A stretch of DNA of 18,185 nucleotides from Thoreauomyces humboldtii (taxonomy: Eukaryota > Chytridiomycota > Chytridiomycetes > Spizellomycetales > Powellomycetaceae): contig JADGJA010000346.1 of assembly GCA_027596035.1 (NCBI GenBank), forward strand, positions 3,953 through 22,137, written 5' to 3'. Numbering within the stretch: the first letter of the stretch is position 1; every line of letters starts with the position of its first letter. Shown one piece after another: positions 1-7,999 of this stretch. Made by a program: the position numbers and the translations under genes. The notes beneath the pieces were generated by a model, which was given only the letters and a program-made list of their open reading frames with translations, was not told the origin of the DNA and did not search any database.

Positions 1-106
1 GATTTCTTTTTGCTCGGGAATCGTGGGGGTTTTTGGAAGGTCCAGGGTTTGGGGAAATTTGTGGTTTTTTTTTATAATCCCCCCCCCCCCCCTTTGTCCC
101 GCATAG
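1..106 (+). other. 3' part of an intron of the Git1/Unc13-like gene
   Basis: No reading frame links this stretch to the exon that follows. It ends in a pyrimidine tract made of nine T (65-73) and fourteen C (79-92), followed by GCATAG, which serves as the acceptor at 105-106. The donor lies upstream of the window or cannot be picked out here. The long C run is unusual for a splice tract and its length may be misassembled. Confidence 0.55.
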
Positions 107-814
107 CTCACGCATGATCTCCGTGCACGTCTGAAGTCTCTGTCGAAGACCTATAAGACGTCATGGACCAAGAACGGCAAGTTCCAGTCAATGCTGACCA
201 AACTGAAACCCGGGGACAAAGACCGGGACTCTCAGCACACGCCGTCGACAACACCGACCACGATGCCCACACCCCAACAACAGCAGGACATGGAGCAAAC
301 CCTCGCCACCCTCCTCAACTACATGGACGTCAACCTCGAGATCCTGACGGAAGGCGCGAGCTTCGAACTGGCCATGCAGATCGTCGCAGGGACCTGGGAC
401 GTGATCCCGGGCATCGTCGAATCCCTCGTCACGGACGAGGAACCCGACGATGCGACGGGAACCTCTACGTCCGGATCGACTCCCACGTCCCTCCTCAGGT
501 CCACCAAGGCGGATCCGGGACGCGTGGCGTTCATGACGGCCGCCCTCGCCTGTCTTCACGCTTGGTTCGCTGCCGACGGGGACGGGCTGCCCGAAGCCAG
601 GATGGACGGGTTGCAGAGTTACAGGGATTGCGTCAGATGTCTCCAACACGCGCTCATGAGCAGGAAGGACTGCGAGCGGTTGTGGAGGCTCGAGAGCGTC
701 AAGGGTGCGGACATGAGGGACTGGGATTGGTTGCTGAGGTTGACGGCGGCCAGGGGTGGCAAGGATTTTGTGGAAGGCGTCTACGCTACGAGGATCAGAG
801 GCGCGACGAGGTAG
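107..814 (+). CDS. C-terminal exon of a Git1/Unc13 (MUN domain) family protein, 5' partial
   Basis: From the acceptor at 105-106 one frame is open for 235 codons to TAG at 812-814. It begins LTHDLRARLKSLSKTYKTSW and continues into KFQSMLTKLKPG. Further on, LLNYMDVNLEILTEGASFEL, a tryptophan-containing helix (TWDVIPGIVESL), and HAWFAADGDGLP followed by YRDCVRCLQ reproduce the end of the Munc13-homology (MHD2/MUN) region of fungal Git1/C2-domain proteins. Those proteins act in vesicle tethering/priming or, for S. pombe Git1, in cAMP signalling. The C2 domains and MHD1 would lie upstream, outside the window. Two low-complexity inserts (about residues 39-55 and 117-135) split the domain. No ATG is needed because this is an internal/last exon; the ATG at 191 lies inside it. 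Family assignment is by motif recognition; the exact orthologue is uncertain. Confidence 0.65.
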   Translation, partial: LTHDLRARLKSLSKTYKTSWTKNGKFQSMLTKLKPGDKDRDSQHTPSTTPTTMPTPQQQQDMEQTLATLLNYMDVNLEILTEGASFELAMQIVAGTWDVIPGIVESLVTDEEPDDATGTSTSGSTPTSLLRSTKADPGRVAFMTAALACLHAWFAADGDGLPEARMDGLQSYRDCVRCLQHALMSRKDCERLWRLESVKGADMRDWDWLLRLTAARGGKDFVEGVYATRIRGATR

Positions 815-1296
815 TTTTTTGTTTATGAGGCAGTTGGGCCGGGAATTTATTTCCATTTTGGGCAATATAGCGGGTGACGCGGAACAACCATTGTAAGTGC
901 ACAGTCTGCCGGCCATACGAGCATGAGCGCTACCTTGTGTCATGTACATCGAGACAGCTGTATGGAGCCTCGTTACGCCCATTTGCATCTGCTGACCGTC
1001 TGGGGCCACATGCCAAAGTATCTCGGTCGGCCTACTTCGCACCACTATCGTTGAGCCTCGGTCTCAATGACAGGTACAGCGAGCGTACTTCGCGGCACAC
1101 CGCAAGAAAGCTCTACGAGCCAACGGCACATAAGCGACGCTCTAGCCGATGTCGGTCAAGCCAACTGATTGTGCCTTCCGCCCGCAAAACAGACATCACA
1201 GTCCGCTCCTTCATCGATATCTGCGCGGGACCGTTCTTCTTTGTCGCCCAACAACGGAAAATGTATACATGAATCGTAGCCGTTGCATGGAACGTT
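815..1296. other. Convergent intergenic region
   Basis: Separates the 3' ends of the + strand MUN gene and the - strand CCDC137-like gene. Open frames here start with GTG or are shadows and show no recognisable protein. It presumably holds both 3' UTRs and polyadenylation signals; I see no other structure. Confidence 0.5.
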
Positions 1297-2216
1297 CTAG
1301 TCCGACTCCTCTTCCGGATCGTCAGAACCCTCTTCCCGTTCCCTGGTGGAGCTGGAAGCCTTCATCATGCGGTAGTGCTGGATGGCGTTCTCCCGTGCAG
1401 CCGTGATGGCGATCCGTTCGACCTCCGGCAACGTCTTCAGCTTCCGTTTCCGACCGACCGCCTTTGGTTCGTGAGATGCGACGGATCGTTCCGCGGCGTC
1501 CGAGTCGGAGTCTGCGTCGTCCGAGTCGGAGTCTGCGTCGTCCGAGTCGTCCGAGTCCCGCGCCTGCGCGGCCTTTGCGGCTTGGAACTTGTGAAGGGCT
1601 GCTATGGCTGCGGCCTGTTTTTGAAAAAAGTTTCCGGGAGGAGGGTGTCAGTGGGTCCCCGAGGCGATGGTTGCAATGCGACATGAACACGCTGTTCTCC
1701 TCTTACGTTTCCGCCTCGTTGCTTGGGTACGGCTGTTATGGAGGGTGGTTGCATGGCCACCGTTCCGAACTTTATCTTCTCCGTCTTCGCCAGCCTCTCC
1801 TCCTCGTCCGCCGAATCCTCTCCCGCGACCCTGGAGGAGGCACTCTTCGTGGTCGCAGCCTTGACCTTCCTCGTCTTCAACCACGTCTTCTTTTTCTGCC
1901 TCGTCTTGCTCGTGGACTGCACGGCCGCGTTCACGGAAGCCCTGACCGTGTCGTCCACCCTCCTGTTGTACTCGGAGATGCTCTCGTTCTCCTTTCGGGG
2001 AGCGATCTTGGTGGACAGTTTCTTCGTCGCGACGGCACCGGTGGAGGCGAGGTTGTACTTTGAGAACTTCTGGCTGGCGAGCATAGAGCGGTACGCTCGT
2101 GGCATGTCGGACTGGACTTGGGAGTCTTTCGCTTTTCGAGGATCCTTGTCGCGTGGGGTACCGTTGAGACTGAGCTTTGCCCCCGCTTTCGTTGGTGCCA
2201 TGCGTTTCTTTCCCAT
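1297..2216 (-). CDS. CCDC137-like nucleolar/ribosome-biogenesis protein (two exons)
   Basis: Exon 1 is 2216-1707 (170 codons) and exon 2 is 1614-1297 (105 codons plus TAG), giving 275 aa. The 92-nt intron (1615-1706) has a GTAAGA donor, a TTTTTTCAAAAACAG acceptor and phase 0. The start is ATG at 2216; a second ATG five codons on (MAPTKAG) is possible. Residues 71-95 (IAPRKENESISEYNRRVDDT) match the 'PKFKQRKGESDGAYIHRM' block of animal CCDC137. KIKFGTVAMQPPSI (147-160) matches its 'KFGEVVLQPPELTARP' block, and VERIAITAARENAIQHYRMM near the end matches its C-terminal RERAVQAYR helix. The protein is very basic at the N terminus (KTRQKKKTWLKTRKVK) and has an acidic DSDDSDDADSDSDD tract in exon 2. 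The family is nucleolar/chromosome-periphery associated; a role in ribosome biogenesis is inferred. Convergent with the MUN gene. Confidence 0.75.
1501..1542 (-). repeat. 21-bp tandem repeat in coding sequence (acidic tract)
   Basis: Two exact copies of a 21-bp unit starting CGAGTCGGAGTCTGCG (1501-1521 and 1522-1542), followed by a partial copy. In the protein this is the repeated Asp/Ser acidic stretch (DDADSDS) of the CCDC137-like gene. It keeps the frame, so copy number can vary between strains without breaking the gene. Confidence 0.8.
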
Positions 2217-3252
2217 GTTTTTTTTTTCTTCTTTTTGAAGTGAGGACGGTGGGATGCGCGGGGTCGGAGTAGGAGGTGAAGGGCAGCTTCTAGGATCGTT
2301 CGAATCACAGAAGTTGACTGGAGACTGAGTAGATGTGGTTGAAGAGCCGGACGATGGCTACGCGAGGGTCAGATGCTCAAAGACTTTTCCGGTTTGGAGG
2401 TGAGGTGTGCGAACAAACGCCTGGGTTATTACAGTACTATGGCGAAATGGTGCATGTATCTTCGTTGTCGGGGAAAAAAAAGAGAAAAAAGAATAGGTAC
2501 AGCCTCTCGAACGTCACGGTGAGTCATGGTGAGTCACCCAGCCCGCGGATTGCCGCATCAAAATCTCCGCACCTCATCGCATCATCCATGACATGAGCTC
2601 AGCGGTTAACGGGACCAGCTTGACTGGCGGAGGAGCCAGCCATGTTACACTTCCTACAGTGTTGCATGGGATTGTGCTCATTGCGTGGAGTGGGGAAGGC
2701 CACACAAGCTTCTCTAAGTAACTTTCATTTCTGATCCGTCGGTTCGCCGAGCGAAGCGCTGGAGGGAAATAGCTTCCTTCAGCGACTACGGCCCCGTGGA
2801 TTCGAATCATTGTGAGCAAAGGGCATTTCCTGCGGCATAATGTCAACAGGCGGGATCGACATGCTTGGATGATTTCTGTTCGCGTAAGCCCGCTTCGGAC
2901 TCATCCGGACCTTTGCTCTGCTTTGTCTTGTCGCGTCCAGGTCGCGCTGCCTGGCGCTACGACCGGGTGGTTCCTTGCCATGGTCGGACGTCCTGGACAT
3001 GGCATGAAAAAAATCGCATTGGCGACGGGTTGTTGCGCAGGATACCGGTCGTGTCGGACATACACCCCTCTGTCGTACTGCTTCCGACGTGTTTGTACAC
3101 GCCTGCCAGCATAAAGTTCCTCAACGGTGTGAGGGCATGTCCATCTCGCAAACTACATTCCCACCTTCGACCTACCATACCCACCCCCACCCCGCTTACC
3201 CCGTTGCGGATCAAGGCCGAGGACCCAGGACCAAGGCCCTCCACCTACAAGG
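2217..3252. other. Divergent intergenic region between the CCDC137-like gene and the 3253 gene
   Basis: About 1 kb containing the promoters of both flanking genes. No open frame here is convincing. It has a T-rich stretch just upstream of the minus-strand start (2218-2237), two AP-1/Gcn4-like sites (separate entry), and a C-rich CCCACCCCCACCCCGC stretch some 60 bp before the plus-strand ATG that is probably 5' UTR. Confidence 0.5.
2520..2536. promoter_or_regulatory. Two AP-1/Gcn4-type sites (TGAGTCA) one helical turn apart
   Basis: TGAGTCA occurs at 2520-2526 and again at 2530-2536, exactly 10 bp apart, within GGTGAGTCATGGTGAGTCA. This heptamer is the classical site of fungal bZIP factors of the Gcn4/AP-1 type. 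It lies about 300 bp upstream of the CCDC137-like start and 720 bp upstream of the 3253 gene. Function is inferred from motif and location only. Confidence 0.4.
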
Positions 3253-4595
3253 ATGATGTCAGTTGACGACGAAACGCGTGCTACCTTTGCAAGCTTCTTC
3301 ACCCGGCCTGCTCTCCGCATTCATCCAGCCTTCGCGCCACCATCGCATAGCCCTCCCGCGCATCTTACTCGTGAGTTGTCGGTAGACAGCACGGCCAGCA
3401 GCATCAGCAGCGTCAGCAACACGAACTCTCCCAACACATCCTCAACCAGGTCCCTCAGCGACGATGAAGGACTCCGGAACGTTACTTCTCGATTGGCAAG
3501 GTCCTCGCTGCTGGAACGCGGGGAGGCTGACGCGTTCTTGAATCTGACGGAGGATACCACGGTCGTCGTCGACGCGTCTCAGTCTCGGCCCACTCGCGCG
3601 TCGACGATCCCTTCAGCGACGCGTCGGGTTCAACTTTACACGAAGCAGATCAAGCGCACGTTGAGGGTTTCGCAGTCTAACAAGATCACCAAGGTAAGGC
3701 TCAACCCCGGAGATAGTACCCTGAGCCGGCATAACCTAAACAACTTCCCTCCTGTGTACAGTACCTTCAAAAAGTACCTTCAGGTGAACCAAGATATCCC
3801 GTCGCTGCCCAACTTCTCAGGTCCGCGGATAATCCTCATGCCCATCTCGCAGCCTCGATCAAGATCGCCGACTTTGCGCGCACGAAGTCGACTGTAACAC
3901 GCACCAAGCGCAAAAGTCCAGAACTTGACCGTGCGCGCGCTGTACCGACGTATGGAACCAGGGCCATTCCCACGTTCTTCCGAGAGCCTAGTGAACCAGA
4001 TTCGGGTCAAAAACTCATCTCCATCAGCCCGTCGCTTCCGCCCTCCTCGGTCATGGACTGCGATTTCGACACTACTCTTCTCATCTCGGCAGCCCCGGTG
4101 GTAACTGCCGATTTAGAAGATGAGGCCGTTCACCACACGTCTCCGACGCAGGTTCGTCGGCGTCCTCGCTACTCCCGCGCCCAGACCGCTCCCATCATTC
4201 GAGTCTCCTCTCCATTGTCTTCCATCACCCATCACGGTGCTGGCCGTTCTTCTTCCAGCCAGGACGATACCCACTTCCGTAGACACAACTCGGCCCACAT
4301 CAGAACGCCCTCTCCCTCTAGCTCCGCGAGATCCTTCCGACCTTACACCGAGAGCCATCGCCCGGAAGGTCGAAAGGACAGACTCATGAGACCGCCCACC
4401 GCCGTCTCTTTCATCACTTGCGGCATGCCCGCGTCGCCGGACAGCATTCGACTGCTCACAGCCTTGAACCGGGGCAACGGTCTCGCTGGCTTGGCAGCTT
4501 TTAACGGTCAGGACATCAACGTGAGAGCCTTTCTTTTACCACTCCTCCTTGATGCAAACTCGCTGACTTCGTCTTACCTTCAGCCCTTCCTGTGA
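3253..4595 (+). CDS. Hypothetical, probably disordered fungal protein (three exons)
   Basis: Exon 1 is 3253-3693, exon 2 is 3762-4520 and exon 3 is 4584-4595, giving 403 aa. Intron 1 (3694-3761, 68 nt) runs from AAG|GTAAGG to TGTACAG and joins two open frames at phase 0. Intron 2 (4521-4583, 63 nt) runs from AAC|GTGAGA to CTTACCTTCAG and leaves a tiny last exon coding PFL-stop. Because its length is a multiple of three and it has no stop, an unspliced form of 424 aa is also open. ATG ATG at 3253 gives two adjacent starts. The protein is rich in Ser, Thr, Pro and Arg (SSISSVSNTNSPNTSSTRSL; RTPSPSSSARSF), with one helix-prone region around residues 125-185 (VQLYTKQIKRTLRVSQ ... AQLLRSADNPHAHLAASIKI). 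No signal peptide or membrane segment is seen. I do not recognise a family; a phosphorylated regulatory or scaffold protein would fit the composition. Confidence 0.6.
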
Positions 4596-6128
4596 TCATC
4601 GCAAGCATCTGATTTTTGTTATTTATCCCGAAGTTCACCCAGAAGGAATGCAAGGCACTATTCCGCTTCCCCTTATATCCCGCACGAACCTTTCATACCC
4701 CTTATATCCCGCACGAACGGCGAGCATGTCATACCCACCTTCTCCTTCTTATGTACTTATCCGTTCTCCGGCACGTTGAGCCGGGCCGGGTCGGATCTTT
4801 GGGTCATCACGATGATGAAAGAGCTACTATGTGCTTTTTTAATTTATTCATGGACTACTTTGCAAACGTCTCGGTGTTCGGCCCGCTTTATCGGAACCCT
4901 TCCTGCGGCCGTGAGGGACTCTTCCCTGAGCCTGAGGCCCGAAACGTTCGACAGCTGTTGCCGATACAGCTGCGCAATCAATGCCCAGCAGATCTATACT
5001 GTTCTACAGGTGCAGAGTTCTCGCCTCTCGCAAAACAGATACAGCACCTGCCGCGATGTGGAAAACCACGGAACCAGAGTGCTCACCTCAACGAAAGCGT
5101 TACGTAGTTACATGATCCTGAGGCGGCAGAGCACTTTTCCTTCCATGCAGGAGAAACCAAACGATCAATAACAACGCCGCGGGTTCGGTACCTTTCGCCA
5201 CCACTCCCCCTTGTCTCTCGAGATTTTCTTTCCTTCACCGCAAAGTCCAGGTTATCAGCCGTCAAAGACACCGTACGTAGCAGGGACCATCGGGCGCCCA
5301 AGTGGAGGTCTCGCCCACCAGAACAATTTCTTTAAAGCGCTCCAAGCGACATGCCCGCCCAAATGATGTCGTCCGCGCCAAAGCCCACCTCGCATATTGG
5401 CTCCCCACGGCGCGCGATCTCAGAATTCTCAGAATCCCTCTTCATCACCATGTACTGCAATGCACTGTACGTACGTACTGGTGGCTCAGCATATATCTTA
5501 GCCAGCCTCCGTCATCGTGCTTTCCCGCGTCGCATCCTTGTCCCGCGTGGCCGACGTGATCTCCGCGTGCAGTAAGAGGCGCTGACCCTTGTCACTGTCT
5601 GCTGTTTTAACGCGGGGTGCGACTCTTTTCGAAGTTATGAGCATTCTGTAGCTCTATTGCTAGAGAAGAAACAAGAAAATGCCAGATGTCGGTTAGGATG
5701 TTTAAAGTATACGAAAGATGGTAGCGCCTTTGCGCCACAACACATATAGTCGCGTGGCCATCCACCCTCCGTCTTCCTGATCCGCTTGAATCGCTCGATC
5801 CGTTGTCGAGAAGTGGTAGGTAATACGGCATTGAAAAGCCTTGTTTATCCTTGAGATTCTTACACTCCGACGTCTTCTGCGTGTTTTTCGTCAGCAACGC
5901 GTTAGAACCCACGCGTTACGTGGATCCGCACTAACACCTTTTCCGTAATCCACTTCGCTACGCCAGAGTCTGCATGGCTAGCTTTGTATAAGGTTGGTAC
6001 ATCCGCCATCATAGTAGCTGTATTGCAAGGAACTCGCCTCTGAGGTCATAACCGTGCTTGTCTTGTTGTCTTTCAGTAGCGTCCTTCGGCCCTTCCCAAC
6101 GTCCTGATCTGTCGAGAGCGGCACATAC
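4596..6128. other. Intergenic region upstream of the bZIP gene
   Basis: About 1.5 kb with no frame that I can support as a gene. Several 60-160-codon frames exist on both strands but lack recognisable sequence, and at least some begin with non-ATG codons. It contains the 3' end of the preceding gene, a 21-bp direct repeat (separate entry), a short GTACGTACGTAC run near 5467, and the promoter/5' UTR of the bZIP gene. Confidence 0.5.
4669..4718. repeat. 21-bp direct repeat
   Basis: The sequence CCCCTTATATCCCGCACGAA plus C occurs at 4669-4689 and identically at 4698-4718, 29 bp apart. It is about 75-125 bp beyond the stop of the preceding gene. Function unknown; it could be a local slippage duplication. 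Confidence 0.8.
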
Positions 6129-7685
6129 ATGTACCACACATTTCACCAGCGGTCCGGACCTTCCTACTACCATTCGCTGACCGACAAAGTGATTCCGACC
6201 GCCAAATTCGATCACATGCAGCACTCGGGTCTTCACGATCTCGAGCAGTACTATGCGGCGCTGGCGCCCAGCTCCCACTTCTACCCTGGCGAAACATTAT
6301 GTCACCCTCCTCTCATGCACGCACCGTACGAGGAGACCTTCCATCACAGCCCAAATATCACCTACTCTCCTACTTCCAGCGATGGCGCGTCGGTCGGGAG
6401 GTTGAGTCCCATCGCCATGGCAAGGCTTCAAGCGTATCACGTCTATCAACAGCAGCAGGAACTGCAGGAGATGCAGGAAGGATACGAGCGACACCAGCAA
6501 CAGCAGCAACAGCAACACTACCAACAGCATCACATCCAACACCACCCGCACTACAACGACCTCCCCGAACCCGATAGCCTCGCCACGGGATCGAGCTGCC
6601 TGACCAGCTCGGAAACGGAAATCGGACAAGTCGAACGATCGACATCGGCTCTCTCCCACGGTCACGGTCACAGTCACGGCCATGACTCGCGAAACGCTCG
6701 CATACGTATGATGCGGGCTGCCGCTGCTGCCATGATCGAGAGTCCGCTTCTCATGTATCCGAACCATGCCTCGGGTAGCGACGACCAGATGGATCACTTC
6801 CAGGTCGGCCGATCGAGCGCGGGTCAAGCGAGTGTGGAGGACAGCGGAAAGGAAGCATCCACTCCCGTTGAATACATCCCTGTGCCCCTCGCTCCATCGA
6901 CGTCAAGCCCGCCATCTCCTAAAGACGACGCTTCCGTCGTATCCTCTCCACCAAGCGGTACCAAGGCTACCCTCGAACCATCCACCACGTCCGAACAACC
7001 ATCTCCTCCCCCGGAACGCAAGACGAGCGTCCGCCGCGCCGAACAGAACCGGACCGCACAGCGAGCCTTCCGACAGCGTCGTCAGCACTACGTCAAAGAC
7101 CTCGAAGCCAAAGCCCAAGCGGCCGACGCCGTGGACGCTCAGATCGCGGAAGCCGACGCTCGTCTGACCGACATCCAGTGTCTGGCGGAACGACTCGCGG
7201 TCGACAGGGAGAACTGGATGAGGGAACGATCTCTGTGGTGGACGGAACGAGAGGAAGCGATGGACCTCGCCAACGCTCTGGTTCAAGATCTCGACTCGTT
7301 GAACAAGGAGAACGTGAAGCTCCAAGAGGTCATGATGCAGTGCCGGAAGAAGATCGACGCCGACACGTCTGTCGAAAATCCTGCTTCCGAGAAACGATCG
7401 GCCACGGACGTGTTGCAGTTCTCGGACCTTCTCAACAGCGACACCACCATGTCTTCTTTCACCGTCGGGACAAGCGTAACAATCGAGGCATCTTCTCAGC
7501 CTCCTCCATCGAAACGCCGCAACACCGCCGAAGATTCCTTCGCACCTTCAACAACGGCGTCGCCCAGCACAGTCACGACCACCCTTCCGCTCTTCCCACG
7601 TCTCAGACATCACTCGGAGGAGGACACCGTGGGTAGACATGGTGGTAACTTTCATTTTGCAGCCCAGTCTGCCGAAGATCAGTGA
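6129..7685 (+). CDS. bZIP transcription factor, Yap/Pap1 type
   Basis: Single open exon from ATG at 6129 to TGA at 7683-7685, 518 aa. The DNA-contacting basic region lies at residues 298-322. In NRTAQRAFRQRR, N307, A310, Q311, F314 and R315 fit the N-x2-A-Q-x2-F-R signature of the fungal Yap/Pap1 class. A coiled coil follows (about 325-410), but the heptad d positions read L325, A332, I339, L346, A353, so the zipper is weak in leucine at first; L384, L391 and L398 resume later. N-terminal to it are a Gln/His-rich tract (106-142), a His-Gly cluster HGHGHSHGHD (177-186), a run of Ala, and a Pro/Ser-rich linker typical of activation regions. The C terminus has almost no cysteine, so the redox cysteine-rich domain of Yap1/Pap1 is not evident. 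Role in stress or metal response is only inferred. A 5' non-coding exon cannot be excluded. Confidence 0.85.
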   Translation: MYHTFHQRSGPSYYHSLTDKVIPTAKFDHMQHSGLHDLEQYYAALAPSSHFYPGETLCHPPLMHAPYEETFHHSPNITYSPTSSDGASVGRLSPIAMARLQAYHVYQQQQELQEMQEGYERHQQQQQQQHYQQHHIQHHPHYNDLPEPDSLATGSSCLTSSETEIGQVERSTSALSHGHGHSHGHDSRNARIRMMRAAAAAMIESPLLMYPNHASGSDDQMDHFQVGRSSAGQASVEDSGKEASTPVEYIPVPLAPSTSSPPSPKDDASVVSSPPSGTKATLEPSTTSEQPSPPPERKTSVRRAEQNRTAQRAFRQRRQHYVKDLEAKAQAADAVDAQIAEADARLTDIQCLAERLAVDRENWMRERSLWWTEREEAMDLANALVQDLDSLNKENVKLQEVMMQCRKKIDADTSVENPASEKRSATDVLQFSDLLNSDTTMSSFTVGTSVTIEASSQPPPSKRRNTAEDSFAPSTTASPSTVTTTLPLFPRLRHHSEEDTVGRHGGNFHFAAQSAEDQ

Positions 7686-7935
7686 CGAGAGATAGACTCG
7701 AGGATTCTTGCTGTTTTTTTTTTTGGATAAATGTACATGAACATATGGGGTATACGAGCGAGCATATAGAGCAGACACGCAGCTGCAAGACCGTTGCTGC
7801 ACCGCGTCTGATATGTATCCACTTGTAGACCATGATTTGCCGTTTGAGCGATGCGGGGGCCGCGGACAAGAATCTTTGGTAAGGATGGGATACCGGTAGG
7901 GAATTCGCTGTACGCGTGGGTTTCGCGTGAATGGG
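7686..7935. other. 3' flank of the bZIP gene
   Basis: Contains a run of ten T about 35 bp after the stop codon, then a TGTACATGAACATATG stretch, likely 3' UTR. No gene seen. Confidence 0.4.
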
Positions 7936-7972
7936 AAACCCTAACCCTTTGCTGTCCCTCACCCCTTTAAAA
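7936..7972 (+). promoter_or_regulatory. Telobox (AAACCCTAACCCTT) with TATA-like box
   Basis: AAACCCTAACCCTT at 7936-7949 is followed by TTTAAAA at 7966-7972. Telobox elements of this kind are bound by Tbf1/TRF-like proteins and are known in promoters of ribosomal-protein and snoRNA genes of fungi. The order telobox, TATA-like box, then CCATCCATCC pyrimidine-rich sequence (near 7993) suggests a plus-strand transcript starting around 7995-8005. The sequence also happens to match telomere repeat, but only 1.5 units. Confidence 0.45.
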
Positions 7973-7999
7973 GCACTCGACGCACGACGTTCCCATCCA

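Noticed and set aside
163..828. 221-codon frame overlapping the first exon
   Set aside because: It is the +1 shadow of the MUN-domain exon; its protein (Arg/Gly/His-rich) is typical of an out-of-frame translation and matches nothing.
2790..2810. GGATTCGAATC resembling a tRNA B box
   Set aside because: No A box or acceptor stem at the right distance on either strand; the sequence is simply palindromic.
5607..5912. 101-codon minus-strand frame
   Set aside because: Begins with GTG and shows no recognisable protein or splice context.
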